From: an uncultured bacterium
GTDB taxonomy: Bacteria; Edwardsbacteria; AC1; EtOH8
DNA length: 64,000 nucleotides
Assembly (NCBI GenBank): GCA_937863685.1
Contig: CALMGM010000005.1
Coordinates: 1,138,217-1,202,216, forward strand
Direction: 5' to 3'
Shown: positions 1-9,703 of the stretch, piece after piece
Layout: each line of letters starts with the position of its first letter
Numbering within the stretch: the stretch's first letter is position 1
Notes under the pieces: model-generated
Seen by the model: the letters and a program-made list of their open reading frames with translations, nothing else
What the model was told of the DNA's origin: nothing
Databases searched by the model: none
Translations under genes and position numbers: made by a program

Positions 1-3000
1 ATCTGGCTGATAAAAAGGGCCGGGATGCTGTGATGGCCCTGAAGAACGCAGTGACCCTGGTGCCCAGCCGCAGTAACGAGATAATGGAACTGGCGGAGAG
101 GTTCTTTTTCTCCGACGGCCAGTTGCCGGAGATGGGCGATCTGGCCTTTGAGATGAATCTGGGGAAAAGAAATTTCGATGCTGCCGTCAAGCTGGTCAAG
201 GAATTGGGCAGCCATGACGTGGACGTTATGTACGCCCGTTATAATAAGCTGAAGGAATCGCTGGACCATCACCAGGGGCCGGCCAAGCCGGCCGGGACGT
301 TGGCCCGCGAGATGACCACCTATTACGGGGCGGCCCTGCTCACCGAGCGCCGGGGACAGATATCCCAGGCCCTGGACATTTTGGAGAACATTCTGATCCG
401 CTCCCAGGACGAGGGGAGCAACGTATTGGCCGCCGCGGCCAAGCTGGCCGCCTACCATCCGGGGGATACCGATACCATGCTCAAGCACGGCGACATCCTG
501 ATGTCGCTGGATAAAAAGGACCGGGCCCTGGAACTATACATAGAGGCGGCCAAGAGCGGCGCCTCCGACCGGGTAGCCAACAAACTGGAGAACGTCTCCC
601 AGGGCGATCCTGAAAATATCGAGATCCTATCCCTGCTTACCCGGCTTTACCTGCAGAAGCCGGATGCCGCCAAAGCCCTGGAGAAGACAAAAAAACTGAT
701 GGTCCTGGACAGACAGAATATTGATAATTGGATAAACATCCTGCGGGAGATCGTCAAGCTGGAGCCCGGGCTGGCCGAGGCCCATATGCTGCTGGGCGAT
801 GCTTCGCTGGATTCAGACAAACTGGACCTGGCCATGGCCGGCTATGCCAAGGTGGCCGAGCTGGAACCCCAGAGGCTGGATGAGATATTGGACCGCTACC
901 GCAAGATAATGGATAAATCCCCGGGCAATTTCGAGGCGGCCACCAAGATCATCGACGCCTATATTTCGGCCAAGCAGACCGACCGGGCCATTGCCGCCAT
1001 ACACCAGATCGTCGACAAGGACATTTCGCTGGTGGACCTGGCCCTGGAGAAGCTGGATCATATCCTGAAAGCAAACCTCGACCAGCCCGATGCCCTGGAT
1101 TATCTGGCGGAATGCTATCTGCTCAGGAAGGACACGGCCAAAGCCATTCCGGTCTACCGCTATCTGTCCGGTCTGGGGAAGGAACCCCAGGAAAGGGCCC
1201 TGTCGGGCCTGCAGAAGATGGTGGCCCAGGACCATTCCGAGATGCCGCCGATGATCGCCTTGCTGGATGTAATGGTAAAAGGCGGGCGTTTCAAGGAAAG
1301 CGTAATGTTCGGGACCGAACTGGCCAAGCGCCACCCGGCCAGCTGGGCCGAATATCTGCCCATCCTGGAAAGGGCTTCCTTCCAGGACGGGAAGGAGTTC
1401 AACACCTCGCTGATCGATATATGCAACCAGCTGGAAGCAGCGGGGCAGGCCCATCCGGCCATTGATTTTGTAAAGGCCTCAGCCCTGGCCGAGTCCGGGC
1501 AGTATCCGGGATCGGCCGAATTGATGTTGAGGCTGACCAGGGATCAGGGGACATCAGCCCTGGCCAGAGAATCCCTGGAGGAGGTCTCCAGGAAATATCC
1601 CCAAGCGGCCCACCTGCAGCTGGCCCTGGCCGAAAGTTACCAGGACCAGGGGAAACTGGAGGCAATGGCCTCGGCCCTGCTGGCGGCCATCAAGCACGAT
1701 AAAACCATGGTGCCAAAAGTAACCGATAAACTCAATCAGTTACTGGAAAAAAGCCCGGACAACGTTGAACTGCAGATGCTGCAGCTGGAACTGCTGTTCC
1801 AGGAGAAACTGCTGGACAAATCGCTCCAAAAAGCCGAACAGATAATCAACCGGTGGCCTGACCAGAAGGGGGCCAGGGCCCATTTGAGGCTGGGCCAGAT
1901 AGCCCTGGAAAGGGGCGAACTGACCAGGGCGGCCGGCAGCCTGATGAAGGCTTCCGAACTGGACAACGCCCTGTCGGCCGAGGCGGGCGAATCATTAAAA
2001 CGCCTGCTGGAAATTGATGCGACCAGCCTGCCCGGGCATTACGCCCTGGCCCGGGTCCTGATGCATCAGCGGACCTTCGACCAGGCCATAGAGGAACTGA
2101 TGCTGGCCGGCGAGAAGGACCCCCGCCTGGCCGAGAACATAGCCGCCGACCTGAGAAGCATCCAAAAACTGGAACCGGCCAACGCCAAGGCCCTGCTGGC
2201 CGAGGCTCAGATGGACATCATCCTGAAAAACCCCGATGCCTCCCTGGCCGCTTTAAGCCAATTGATGGATATCGCCCCGGATAATTTTGCCCGGGCCGAG
2301 GAGCTTTATCGCAAATTATTGTCGGCCAACCCCGACAACTTCCGGATCAATTTGGCCATGGCCCGGGCCTATATCATCAACGGGGACATCGACCAGGCCG
2401 GTCAGCTGATTGAATCGGCGGTAGGAGCCGATCCCAATCTTTACGAACAGGCCATCAGCCTGCTGCGCATATCGCAGGAGAAAGAACCGCAGAATCTTTC
2501 AAACCAGGTCCTGCTGGCCAGGATATACCGTTTGCGGGCCAATTACCAGCAGAGCATAGAGCTTCTCAAGGGGGTTCTGGCCGGGGACGAGAGCTTGGCG
2601 GAGGCGGTGGGCCATGAATTGCAGGCCATCATCTCGGAAAAGCCGGATCTGCTGGATGCCAGATACCTGCTGGCCGAACTTCATCGCATACACAGTCAGC
2701 CCGAGGCCGAGATCCGGGAATACCAGGCGATATACAAGGCCGATGGAAATGAGCGGGCGAAGATACTGGTCAAATTGGAGGAGATGCTGTCCCTCAACCC
2801 CGACTTGGTGCTGGCGGTCATTTTAAGCTCCCGGATCCTGGCCGAACAGGGGCGGTTCGCCGAGGCAGTGGCCGGATATATGCGGGCCTGTGAGCTGGAT
2901 AATGCCTTCAGGCCCATAGCCGCAGCAGAGCTAGAGAAGATGCTGCCGGCCAGTCCCAAACTGCCGGAGATATACGAGGCCCTGGGGACCGTCTATTTCG

Positions 3001-3683
3001 AGCTGGGAAAATTCACCCAGGCCCGTGACATGCTGCCCCAGGCCTCCGGAATGATAACCGATCCCGAGCGAAGGATGAGGATGTTATTCTTCCTGGCCGA
3101 GACCCATCTGGCCCTGAGGGATGAGGCCAAGGCCGATGAGGCCATGGACCAGGTCCGGGGGATGATGTCCGACGCCAACGAGGTATACAACGCCCTGCGC
3201 CGTTTTGCCTCCCGCCGCCTGCAGGTGGAGATCGACAAGGCCTACCAGGCGCTACAGGAGGCGCCGGACGACCAGTTCCGCAAGCTGGACCTGGCCAACA
3301 AGCTGATAATAATCCAGAAATTCGATGCCGCCATCAACCTGCTCAATTTCAAGCCGCTGGATGAGGAGCTGGCCAACCGCCGGGTGCTGACCATGGCCAA
3401 GGCCTTCTGGGGCCGCAAGGAGGCGGTAACGGCCATGGAACTGCTGAGGCAGGTTCCACTGGAAGGGCATCCCTACGGCCGCTTCCAGATGGAGGTCTGC
3501 TATCTGCTGGGGCAGTGCTACGAATCCATCGGGAATTATTCAGGGGCGGTGGCTGCTTATCGCAACATCTACATGGACCAGACCGATTTCCGGGATGTCA
3601 AGAACCGCCTGGAATGGTGCGCCCAGGCGGCGGTAATGAAAGAGCTGGAGCACCGCGGAGCGGTGCTGGAGGCCAGCAGCTGA
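1..3683 (+). CDS. Large TPR-repeat protein, 5' truncated by window edge
   Basis: ORF 30..3683 with many TPR-like repeats (A..LA..Y...G....A); the same frame stays open upstream to base 3 (LADKKGRDAVMALKNAV), so the start lies outside the window. Confidence 0.85.
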   Translation, partial: LADKKGRDAVMALKNAVTLVPSRSNEIMELAERFFFSDGQLPEMGDLAFEMNLGKRNFDAAVKLVKELGSHDVDVMYARYNKLKESLDHHQGPAKPAGTLAREMTTYYGAALLTERRGQISQALDILENILIRSQDEGSNVLAAAAKLAAYHPGDTDTMLKHGDILMSLDKKDRALELYIEAAKSGASDRVANKLENVSQGDPENIEILSLLTRLYLQKPDAAKALEKTKKLMVLDRQNIDNWINILREIVKLEPGLAEAHMLLGDASLDSDKLDLAMAGYAKVAELEPQRLDEILDRYRKIMDKSPGNFEAATKIIDAYISAKQTDRAIAAIHQIVDKDISLVDLALEKLDHILKANLDQPDALDYLAECYLLRKDTAKAIPVYRYLSGLGKEPQERALSGLQKMVAQDHSEMPPMIALLDVMVKGGRFKESVMFGTELAKRHPASWAEYLPILERASFQDGKEFNTSLIDICNQLEAAGQAHPAIDFVKASALAESGQYPGSAELMLRLTRDQGTSALARESLEEVSRKYPQAAHLQLALAESYQDQGKLEAMASALLAAIKHDKTMVPKVTDKLNQLLEKSPDNVELQMLQLELLFQEKLLDKSLQKAEQIINRWPDQKGARAHLRLGQIALERGELTRAAGSLMKASELDNALSAEAGESLKRLLEIDATSLPGHYALARVLMHQRTFDQAIEELMLAGEKDPRLAENIAADLRSIQKLEPANAKALLAEAQMDIILKNPDASLAALSQLMDIAPDNFARAEELYRKLLSANPDNFRINLAMARAYIINGDIDQAGQLIESAVGADPNLYEQAISLLRISQEKEPQNLSNQVLLARIYRLRANYQQSIELLKGVLAGDESLAEAVGHELQAIISEKPDLLDARYLLAELHRIHSQPEAEIREYQAIYKADGNERAKILVKLEEMLSLNPDLVLAVILSSRILAEQGRFAEAVAGYMRACELDNAFRPIAAAELEKMLPASPKLPEIYEALGTVYFELGKFTQARDMLPQASGMITDPERRMRMLFFLAETHLALRDEAKADEAMDQVRGMMSDANEVYNALRRFASRRLQVEIDKAYQALQEAPDDQFRKLDLANKLIIIQKFDAAINLLNFKPLDEELANRRVLTMAKAFWGRKEAVTAMELLRQVPLEGHPYGRFQMEVCYLLGQCYESIGNYSGAVAAYRNIYMDQTDFRDVKNRLEWCAQAAVMKELEHRGAVLEASS

Positions 3684-3773
3684 AAAACCAGAAAAACAAA
3701 GACCCGATGAAAAATACCCGGCCCTTATGACCGGGTGTATTTTTGCGAAAATCAAATAGATGGAGATATCAAA

Positions 3774-4391
3774 TTGAAAACCAAAATAGGCAACCTGTTC
3801 TTCAAATGGCGCAGTTATACTCCGATCCCGTTGCTGTTGGCAACTTTGATACTGGCCAAACCGGCTTTATGGTCCATCTCCCTGGGCCTGCTGGTCGCCC
3901 TGGCCGGCGAGCTTACCAGGATCTGGGCGGTGGCCTACGCCGGGGGGGCCACCCGGACCCTGGAGCCCGGAGTGGGCAACCTGATCACCGGCGGCCCCTT
4001 CTCCTATGTGCGCAACCCGCTCTATGTGGGCAATCTACTGTTGAGCCTGGGCGTCTGCCTGGCGGCCTGGCCGTCCAAGTGGTCCCTGGTGATCTCCGAT
4101 GCAGTGGCCATACCATGGCTTCTGCCCATATTCGTGACAGCCTTTGCCGTGCAATACGGGTTCATCGTGGCGGTGGAGGAGGACACCATCCGCCAGAGCC
4201 TGGGGGCAACATATGATGAATATTATAATGCAGTGCCCCGCTGGCTGCCCCGCTTGACCCCGTATCCCAATCGTTATCCGGAGAAGGGTGACCTCAAGGC
4301 TGGTTTCCGTTCCGACCGCCGCAGCATCCAGACCACCTGCCTGGTACTGCTGGTGATAATCATAATTTATATGGTCAGGCTGTTCAGATAA
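3774..4391 (+). CDS. Isoprenylcysteine carboxyl methyltransferase/PEMT-family membrane protein
   Basis: ORF with GPFSYVRNPLYVGNLLLSLG motif and hydrophobic segments; the ORF track starts at 3735, but a TTG start near 3774 (LKTKIGNLF) is also plausible. Confidence 0.75.
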   Translation: MKTKIGNLFFKWRSYTPIPLLLATLILAKPALWSISLGLLVALAGELTRIWAVAYAGGATRTLEPGVGNLITGGPFSYVRNPLYVGNLLLSLGVCLAAWPSKWSLVISDAVAIPWLLPIFVTAFAVQYGFIVAVEEDTIRQSLGATYDEYYNAVPRWLPRLTPYPNRYPEKGDLKAGFRSDRRSIQTTCLVLLVIIIIYMVRLFR

Positions 4392-4450
4392 ATGAACCAC
4401 GGGCAGAAAATTTGATCTCCGGATACAGCCAGGGAAATATCCTGCGGCAG

Positions 4451-4485
4451 AAAAAAGGGGGCGTCGAATGACGCCCCCTTTTTTT
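4451..4485. terminator. Bidirectional intrinsic terminator between convergent genes
   Basis: aaaaaagggggcgtcgaatgacgccccctttttt. Confidence 0.9.
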
Positions 4486-4488
4486 AGC

Positions 4489-5388
4489 TCAGCTCAGATA
4501 GGCCTTCAGCCGGCCGCCTTCGGTGGCCAGCTTGATCTTTCTCAAAGCCCGGTCCCGCAGCTGCCGTACCCGTTCCCGGGAGATGTTCATCTTCCGCCCG
4601 ATGGAATCCAGGGTCCCCTGGTCGTGTTCATCCAGACCGTAATATAGTTTTAGCACCTTGACCTCGCGCGGGGTCAGCACCGAAAAGGCGTGCTTGATGT
4701 CGCTGTCCAGGGTCTTGCTCTTCAGGGTCTCCTCCGGCGATTTGAAGCGGGGATGCTCCACGATCTCCGAAAGCCTGGTCTCGCCGTCCTCCGACAGCGG
4801 GGCATCCAGAGAGACCTGGTTGGCGCTGTATCCCAGCAGGTCCCGGATCTCCTCCACCGGGATCCGGGATCTGCTGGATATTTGCTTGACGGTGGGCGGG
4901 GCGCCGTTATATCCGGGGTCGCTTTTTATCTCCTCCACGGCCCGGTTCAGCCGGGTAAGCTTTTCGATGCGGTTCATGGGCAGCCGGATGGTCCTGGTCT
5001 GCTCGGCTACGGCCTTCAGCATTGCCTGCCTGATCCACCACACGGCATAGGTGTTGAAACGATATCCCCGGGACGAATCGAAACGCTGGACTGCCTTTAT
5101 CAACCCCACATTGCCCTCGTTGATGAGGTCGGCCAGGGACAGTCCCCGGCCCTGGAATTCTTTGGCGGTGGACACCACGAAGCGCAGGTTGCTCTCGGTC
5201 AGCCGGTCGATGGCGGACTTGTTTCCCGCCTTGGCCTGCTGGGCCAGGGACAGCTCCTCATCCGGGGACAGCAGCGGCACCCGGCTGATCTCCTTGAGGT
5301 AGATGTCCAGCGACGGATCGTCATGATACGCTATTTCCCGATAGCTCATATGGATAAACTCACTTTCTGCATTCTTCCCTTTGATCAC
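4489..5388 (-). CDS. Sigma-70 family RNA polymerase sigma factor (short RpoD/SigA-like)
   Basis: DPSLDIYLKEISRVPLLSPDEELSLAQ...NLRFVVSTAKEFQGRGLSLADLINEGNVGLIKAVQRFD...YAVWWIRQAM; region 4 HTH SRERVRQLRDRALRKI; GTG start overlaps htrA stop (GTGA), alternative ATG at 5349. Confidence 0.93.
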   Translation of the reverse strand: MIKGKNAESEFIHMSYREIAYHDDPSLDIYLKEISRVPLLSPDEELSLAQQAKAGNKSAIDRLTESNLRFVVSTAKEFQGRGLSLADLINEGNVGLIKAVQRFDSSRGYRFNTYAVWWIRQAMLKAVAEQTRTIRLPMNRIEKLTRLNRAVEEIKSDPGYNGAPPTVKQISSRSRIPVEEIRDLLGYSANQVSLDAPLSEDGETRLSEIVEHPRFKSPEETLKSKTLDSDIKHAFSVLTPREVKVLKLYYGLDEHDQGTLDSIGRKMNISRERVRQLRDRALRKIKLATEGGRLKAYLS

Positions 5389-6875
5389 TTGCCTGGTTTT
5401 ACCGCGAAGAAACGCAGCACTTCGCCGCGCTTGATATGAAACACCACCGGTCGGCTGCCCTGGCGTTTGCCCCCGCTGATCCGGTTGAAATCCCCCACGT
5501 TCTTCACTGCCTGCCCGTCGACCTTTTTGATGATGTCCCCGGCCCGCAGGCCGGCATCATCGGCCGCTGAGCCGCTTTGGATGCTTTTTATCAGGGCTCC
5601 TTCTGTGTCCTTGATGCCGGCGGCCCGGGCCTCCTGGGAGTTCACCGAAACCACCTGCTCGATCCCCAGCCAGGCCTGATCCTGCTTCTCCTGGCCGGCC
5701 TGGGCCACTTCCTCGCCGGGCATCTCGCCGATCTGGGCGGTGAGGGTCTTTTCCTTTTTATCGCGTAAGATCACCATCTTGATCTTGGCTCCCACCTTGG
5801 CATCGGCCACCACCTGGCGGAATTTGGCCACATTGGGTGTCTCCAAGCCGTCGAATCTTACGATCACATCCTGATCCTTCAGTCCGGCCCTGTCGGCCGG
5901 AGTGCCATCCTCCACCTTGGCGATCAGCACGCCTTTGGCACTTTTCAGGCCCAGTCCCTCGGCCAGGTCGGCCGTCAGCTCCTGGGGCAGCACCCCCAGA
6001 TAGCCCCGCACCACCTTGCCGCTGGAGATCAGCTGGTCGGCCACATTTTTGGCCATATTGATGGGGATGGCAAAGCCGATCCCCTGTCCGGCCGGATTGA
6101 TGGCGGTGTTGATGCCGATGACCCGGCCCCTGATGTCGGTCAGCGGCCCGCCGGAATTGCCGAAGTTGATGGAGGCGTCGGTCTGGATGAAATCCTGGTA
6201 CAGCGGACCCCCGCCGGCGATGGGCAGCCCGTTGCGCCCCTTGAAGGAGATGATGCCCTGGGTGACGGTGCGCTCCAAGCCGAAGGGATTGCCTATGGCT
6301 ATGGCGTAGTCACCCACCTCGATATCATCGGAGTTGCCCAGAACGGCCACTTCGGTGTCCGGCAGGTCGGTCTTGAGATCCTTCAGCCGGATGACCGCCA
6401 CATCGGTGCGGGGGTCGGTGCCCACCACCACGGCTTGGAATTCCCGGCTGTCGGAAAGTTTCACCGTCAGCTCACCGCCGCCGGCCACCACGTGGTTGTT
6501 GGTGAGGATCAGGCCCTTTTTATCGATGATGAACCCGGAGCCCTGGCCCTCCACCTTCTGTTTCTGTGGTTCGCGCTGGGGAACCTCACCGAAGAATTCC
6601 CTGAAGAAATCCTCGAAGGGCCCCTGGAAGCTGTAGCCGGGCCGTTCGATGTATTTTTTGGACTGGATATTGACCACCGCCGGGCCGACCATTTTGGCCA
6701 CGGCCACGAAGGGGCTTTTAAATTCGGCATTCACCGCAGGGTTCGGTTTCTCCGCCCGGGAACAGGCGGTCCAGTTAAGCCCGGAGGCCAGTATCAGCCC
6801 AGCCGCCAATCCGGCAAGGCCTGCCATAAAAGTCCGCGGCTCAAATATCCAGAACTTTTTCAGATTGTCCGACAT
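5385..6875 (-). CDS. htrA: Do/HtrA (DegP-type) periplasmic serine protease with two PDZ domains
   Basis: TNNHVVAGG, GNSGGPL catalytic motif, two PDZ-like segments, N-terminal membrane anchor. Confidence 0.93.
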   Translation of the reverse strand: MSDNLKKFWIFEPRTFMAGLAGLAAGLILASGLNWTACSRAEKPNPAVNAEFKSPFVAVAKMVGPAVVNIQSKKYIERPGYSFQGPFEDFFREFFGEVPQREPQKQKVEGQGSGFIIDKKGLILTNNHVVAGGGELTVKLSDSREFQAVVVGTDPRTDVAVIRLKDLKTDLPDTEVAVLGNSDDIEVGDYAIAIGNPFGLERTVTQGIISFKGRNGLPIAGGGPLYQDFIQTDASINFGNSGGPLTDIRGRVIGINTAINPAGQGIGFAIPINMAKNVADQLISSGKVVRGYLGVLPQELTADLAEGLGLKSAKGVLIAKVEDGTPADRAGLKDQDVIVRFDGLETPNVAKFRQVVADAKVGAKIKMVILRDKKEKTLTAQIGEMPGEEVAQAGQEKQDQAWLGIEQVVSVNSQEARAAGIKDTEGALIKSIQSGSAADDAGLRAGDIIKKVDGQAVKNVGDFNRISGGKRQGSRPVVFHIKRGEVLRFFAVKPGK

Positions 6876-6905
6876 TTTCCGTCTCCTCTAAATTAGCGGT
6901 TAAGA

Positions 6906-7211
6906 TCAGTTGTCCTCTTCGGCCAGGTGCTGCTTATTCCGTAAATTCTCGATCGACTGCTGGGGATCATCAACGATCTCCAGGATAAGGCGGACACCGG
7001 CCAGATTCACCCGTTTCACCCTGACCAGGTATATTATGTACTCTATCTCCTCAATGTCCGCCTGGGAGTAGAGCCTGATACGGCCGCTGACCCGGGCCGG
7101 GGAGACCAGCCCCAGGCGTTCATACATCCTTAAGGTCTGCTGATGCAGGCCCACCAGCCGGGCGGCCACGCTGATGGAATACAGGGGGGTTTCGGGATGA
7201 AGTTCCGGCAT
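6906..7211 (-). CDS. hspR: MerR-family heat-shock repressor HspR
   Basis: YSISVAARLVGLHQQTLRMYERLGLVSPARVSGRIRLYSQADIE, next to hsp20 and htrA. Confidence 0.88.
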   Translation of the reverse strand: MPELHPETPLYSISVAARLVGLHQQTLRMYERLGLVSPARVSGRIRLYSQADIEEIEYIIYLVRVKRVNLAGVRLILEIVDDPQQSIENLRNKQHLAEEDN

Positions 7212-7312
7212 AGGTCGTCAGCCTTATATAAAAATTACGGCATCATAAATGCCAAGATCGCTCCGGCCGATATTTTCGGCCGGAGCGGTGATCCCGCTGA
7301 GCTTTCCCGTGA

Positions 7313-7765
7313 TCATTTGACTTCGATGGAGATCTCCTTGGGCTTGATCTCCTCGGATTTGGGCAGCTTGATGGTCAACACGCCGTTCTCATAGGAAGCC
7401 TTGGCCTTGGCCGACTGGACCTCGCTGGGCAGGGTGATCATACGCTGGAACTGGCCGTAGCTGCGCTCTATCCGATGATAGGTCTTGTCCTTGGTCTCCT
7501 CCTCCCGCTTGCGCTCGCCGGAGATGGTGATGATGTCGCCGGTGACCTGGATCTTGACGTCCTCCTTGGTCATGCCCGGGATCTCGGCCTTGACAATGAT
7601 GTCGTCCTTGGTCTCCTCGATATCCATCACCGGGGCCCACAGGCTGTCGCCCACCAGGCGCCTTCCCGGGGTCCGTCCGAAAAAATCCAGGAAAAGGCGG
7701 TTCATCTCATCCTGAAGGGAGACGAGGTCGGACACCGGCTCCCATTTGGTCAGGTCATGTCTCAT
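7313..7765 (-). CDS. Hsp20/alpha-crystallin small heat-shock protein
   Basis: APVMDIEETKDDIIVKAEIPGMTKEDVKIQVTGDIITISGERK ... ENGVLTIKLPK. Confidence 0.95.
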   Translation of the reverse strand: MRHDLTKWEPVSDLVSLQDEMNRLFLDFFGRTPGRRLVGDSLWAPVMDIEETKDDIIVKAEIPGMTKEDVKIQVTGDIITISGERKREEETKDKTYHRIERSYGQFQRMITLPSEVQSAKAKASYENGVLTIKLPKSEEIKPKEISIEVK

Positions 7766-7841
7766 ATCATACCTCCTTGAAAATAATATTTTGTTTCAGA
7801 AATTATTAAGCAAGGATCAAATATTGCTTGCTGATTGATAT

Positions 7842-7871
7842 AATATAACACTTGAGTGGCTTATTGTCAAG
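7842..7871 (-). promoter_or_regulatory. Minus-strand sigma-70 promoter overlapped by HAIR-like HspR operator
   Basis: Minus strand TTGACA (7870-7865), 17-nt spacer, TATATT (7847-7842); plus strand CTTGAGT-N7-TGTCAAG (7851-7871), compared with the known HspR/HAIR consensus CTTGAGT-N7-ACTCAAG. Confidence 0.75.
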
Positions 7872-8093
7872 TAGTCTGATAATAAAATATTAAGTATTTG
7901 TAACTCATTGTAGTACATAATAATAGCATTTAAAAATAACCGGATGAAAACCTGCCATTAAGACCAAGATTTGACGTTTGGAAAAAGAAGTTGGTTTAAT
8001 CCGTTTAGGTTTGTATTATGGAAAAGGGATTTTTTTGGAAACCTATATATAGCTTAATGCCTCTAATAACAGTATATTAACCGAGAAAACGCA

Positions 8094-9005
8094 ATGAAAA
8101 GGCACATTCCCACCCTAATTTTCATATCCTTGGCAATGATCGTACAATCAGGATGTGGAAGATCAAACCCGGCCTCTCCCGAGATCAGCGATGATGAAGC
8201 CATCAACCTGCTGATCTCATCCTCTAATTATGCCGATTATTCAAACTATACCGACGACGGACTGTCCGAATTTATCCCAACCTACCCAAAAAGCGACAGC
8301 TTTCCTTCCGATATTTACTTCCGCAGGCGGATCGAAACCAGAGCCCATAATATCAGCATCACCTATGATTCCAGCCGCACCTTTGCCACGGCCCGGATAA
8401 CCACCGATTTCACCGGACGCCTGGTGGTAGACAACAACCAAAACGGGATATGCGACAGCATCTCCCGGCCGATCCACGATCAGGGGCTGCGTTACGTATG
8501 GTTCAAGAAGGGGAACAACCGGTGGCGGGTCTATGGTGCTTCGCCGATGGTGGTCCAGACCGCAGATCCCTCAAATACGGTTTTCATCGACAGCATCAGG
8601 GTGGAGGGCGACCTGGGACTAAGGACCGGGGTGATGTTCCGGAACCCGGAGTTCGGCCAGACCTTGGGGAGGGAGGAGCTGCCGATATTGTACCAGGGGG
8701 CGGAGGTGACCCTGACCGTCTGGACCCGCCTGGAGGACCCTTCCGATTCCTGCTGGTCATTCATGCACCGGAGGGTCTGGCTGAATGGGATGATCGACCA
8801 CCTGCGCGCGCCGATGCTGAGACAGGGCACTTTTGAATTCAAATACAGCTGGAAAGTGGACACAGTCAGCGAACCGGTGGTGCGCCAGGCGGCGGCGGAT
8901 GTGATGCTGGGATCGACCCTGTTCGGCGACAGCCTGGCCGGATATTCGGCCTGCATCTGGACCATACCCTATATCGTCACTGACAACGACAGCCTGCCAA
9001 AATAA
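8094..9005 (+). CDS. Hypothetical lipoprotein
   Basis: Signal peptide with lipobox-like VQSGC; no recognised domain. Confidence 0.75.
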   Translation: MKRHIPTLIFISLAMIVQSGCGRSNPASPEISDDEAINLLISSSNYADYSNYTDDGLSEFIPTYPKSDSFPSDIYFRRRIETRAHNISITYDSSRTFATARITTDFTGRLVVDNNQNGICDSISRPIHDQGLRYVWFKKGNNRWRVYGASPMVVQTADPSNTVFIDSIRVEGDLGLRTGVMFRNPEFGQTLGREELPILYQGAEVTLTVWTRLEDPSDSCWSFMHRRVWLNGMIDHLRAPMLRQGTFEFKYSWKVDTVSEPVVRQAAADVMLGSTLFGDSLAGYSACIWTIPYIVTDNDSLPK

Positions 9006-9051
9006 TAACCGGGGCCAAAGCCCCGGTCAATAATAAAGAAATAATTATGAT

Positions 9052-9291
9052 ATGAATGAGGTCATAGTGTACGAAGCAGAATGGGTCGTTGGTCCCAGCT
9101 GGATCAACCTGGAAAAGAAACTTCAGGAACTGGCCGGCCGGCATAACGTGCAGATCCAGATAACCGGAAAAGAGATGAGCCTGATGTGCCAGCGGCTGGA
9201 CTACAAAATTTCAGGCCCCCGCCAAAACCTCAACTTGTTCAACAAAAAGCTGCTGGGCGAGGGCCATGTGAAATTCATCGGGGTGGGCTAA
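9052..9291 (+). CDS. Hypothetical 79-aa protein
   Basis: Compact ORF downstream of the lipoprotein gene, convergent with bactofilin. Confidence 0.55.
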   Translation: MNEVIVYEAEWVVGPSWINLEKKLQELAGRHNVQIQITGKEMSLMCQRLDYKISGPRQNLNLFNKKLLGEGHVKFIGVG

Positions 9292-9295
9292 AAGA

Positions 9296-9658
9296 TCATT
9301 TGCCGGGTTCGTTCTGGCCGGTCATCTTGGACATGCCGTCGAAGAACACGTCGTTGTCGATTATGATCCCCCGGCTTTTGATGTCGCCCATCATTACCGA
9401 GCCGCTCTGCAATTCGACCTTGCTGGCGGCTGTTATATTTCCCTCCACCTTTCCGCCAATTATGGCATCCTTGACCTTGACCTCGGCCTTCACCAGGCCG
9501 CCCTTGCCGACCACCAGGGTCCCGCCGGTCTCCAAGTGACCTTCGAATTCCCCATCGATCCGGATCCCGGATTCGGCCTTCAATGTTCCGTTCCACTTGG
9601 TATCCTTGGCCAGGGTGGTGCTGAGCGGCCCGCCGCCGATCTCTACTTTTTTATCCAT
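9296..9658 (-). CDS. Bactofilin (polymer-forming cytoskeletal protein)
   Basis: GTLKAESGIRIDGEFEGHLETGGTLVVGKGGLVKAEVKVKDAIIGGKVEGNITAASKVEL, beta-helix repeat typical of bactofilins. Confidence 0.92.
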   Translation of the reverse strand: MDKKVEIGGGPLSTTLAKDTKWNGTLKAESGIRIDGEFEGHLETGGTLVVGKGGLVKAEVKVKDAIIGGKVEGNITAASKVELQSGSVMMGDIKSRGIIIDNDVFFDGMSKMTGQNEPGK

Positions 9659-9703
9659 ATTTCTTTCCTTTTTATTGGGACACGGCAGGCCGTGTCCTTT
9701 CAG

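Noticed and set aside
7260-7286. Hairpin gctccggccgatattttcggccggagc as terminator of hsp20
   Set aside because: Strong stem but no T-run on either strand, and hspR continues co-directionally; more likely a processing/attenuation element or chance
8008-9027. Hairpin accggggccaaagccccggt (9008-9027) as terminator of the lipoprotein gene
   Set aside because: Stem is present but lacks a poly-T tail and the 79-aa ORF follows at once; insufficient support
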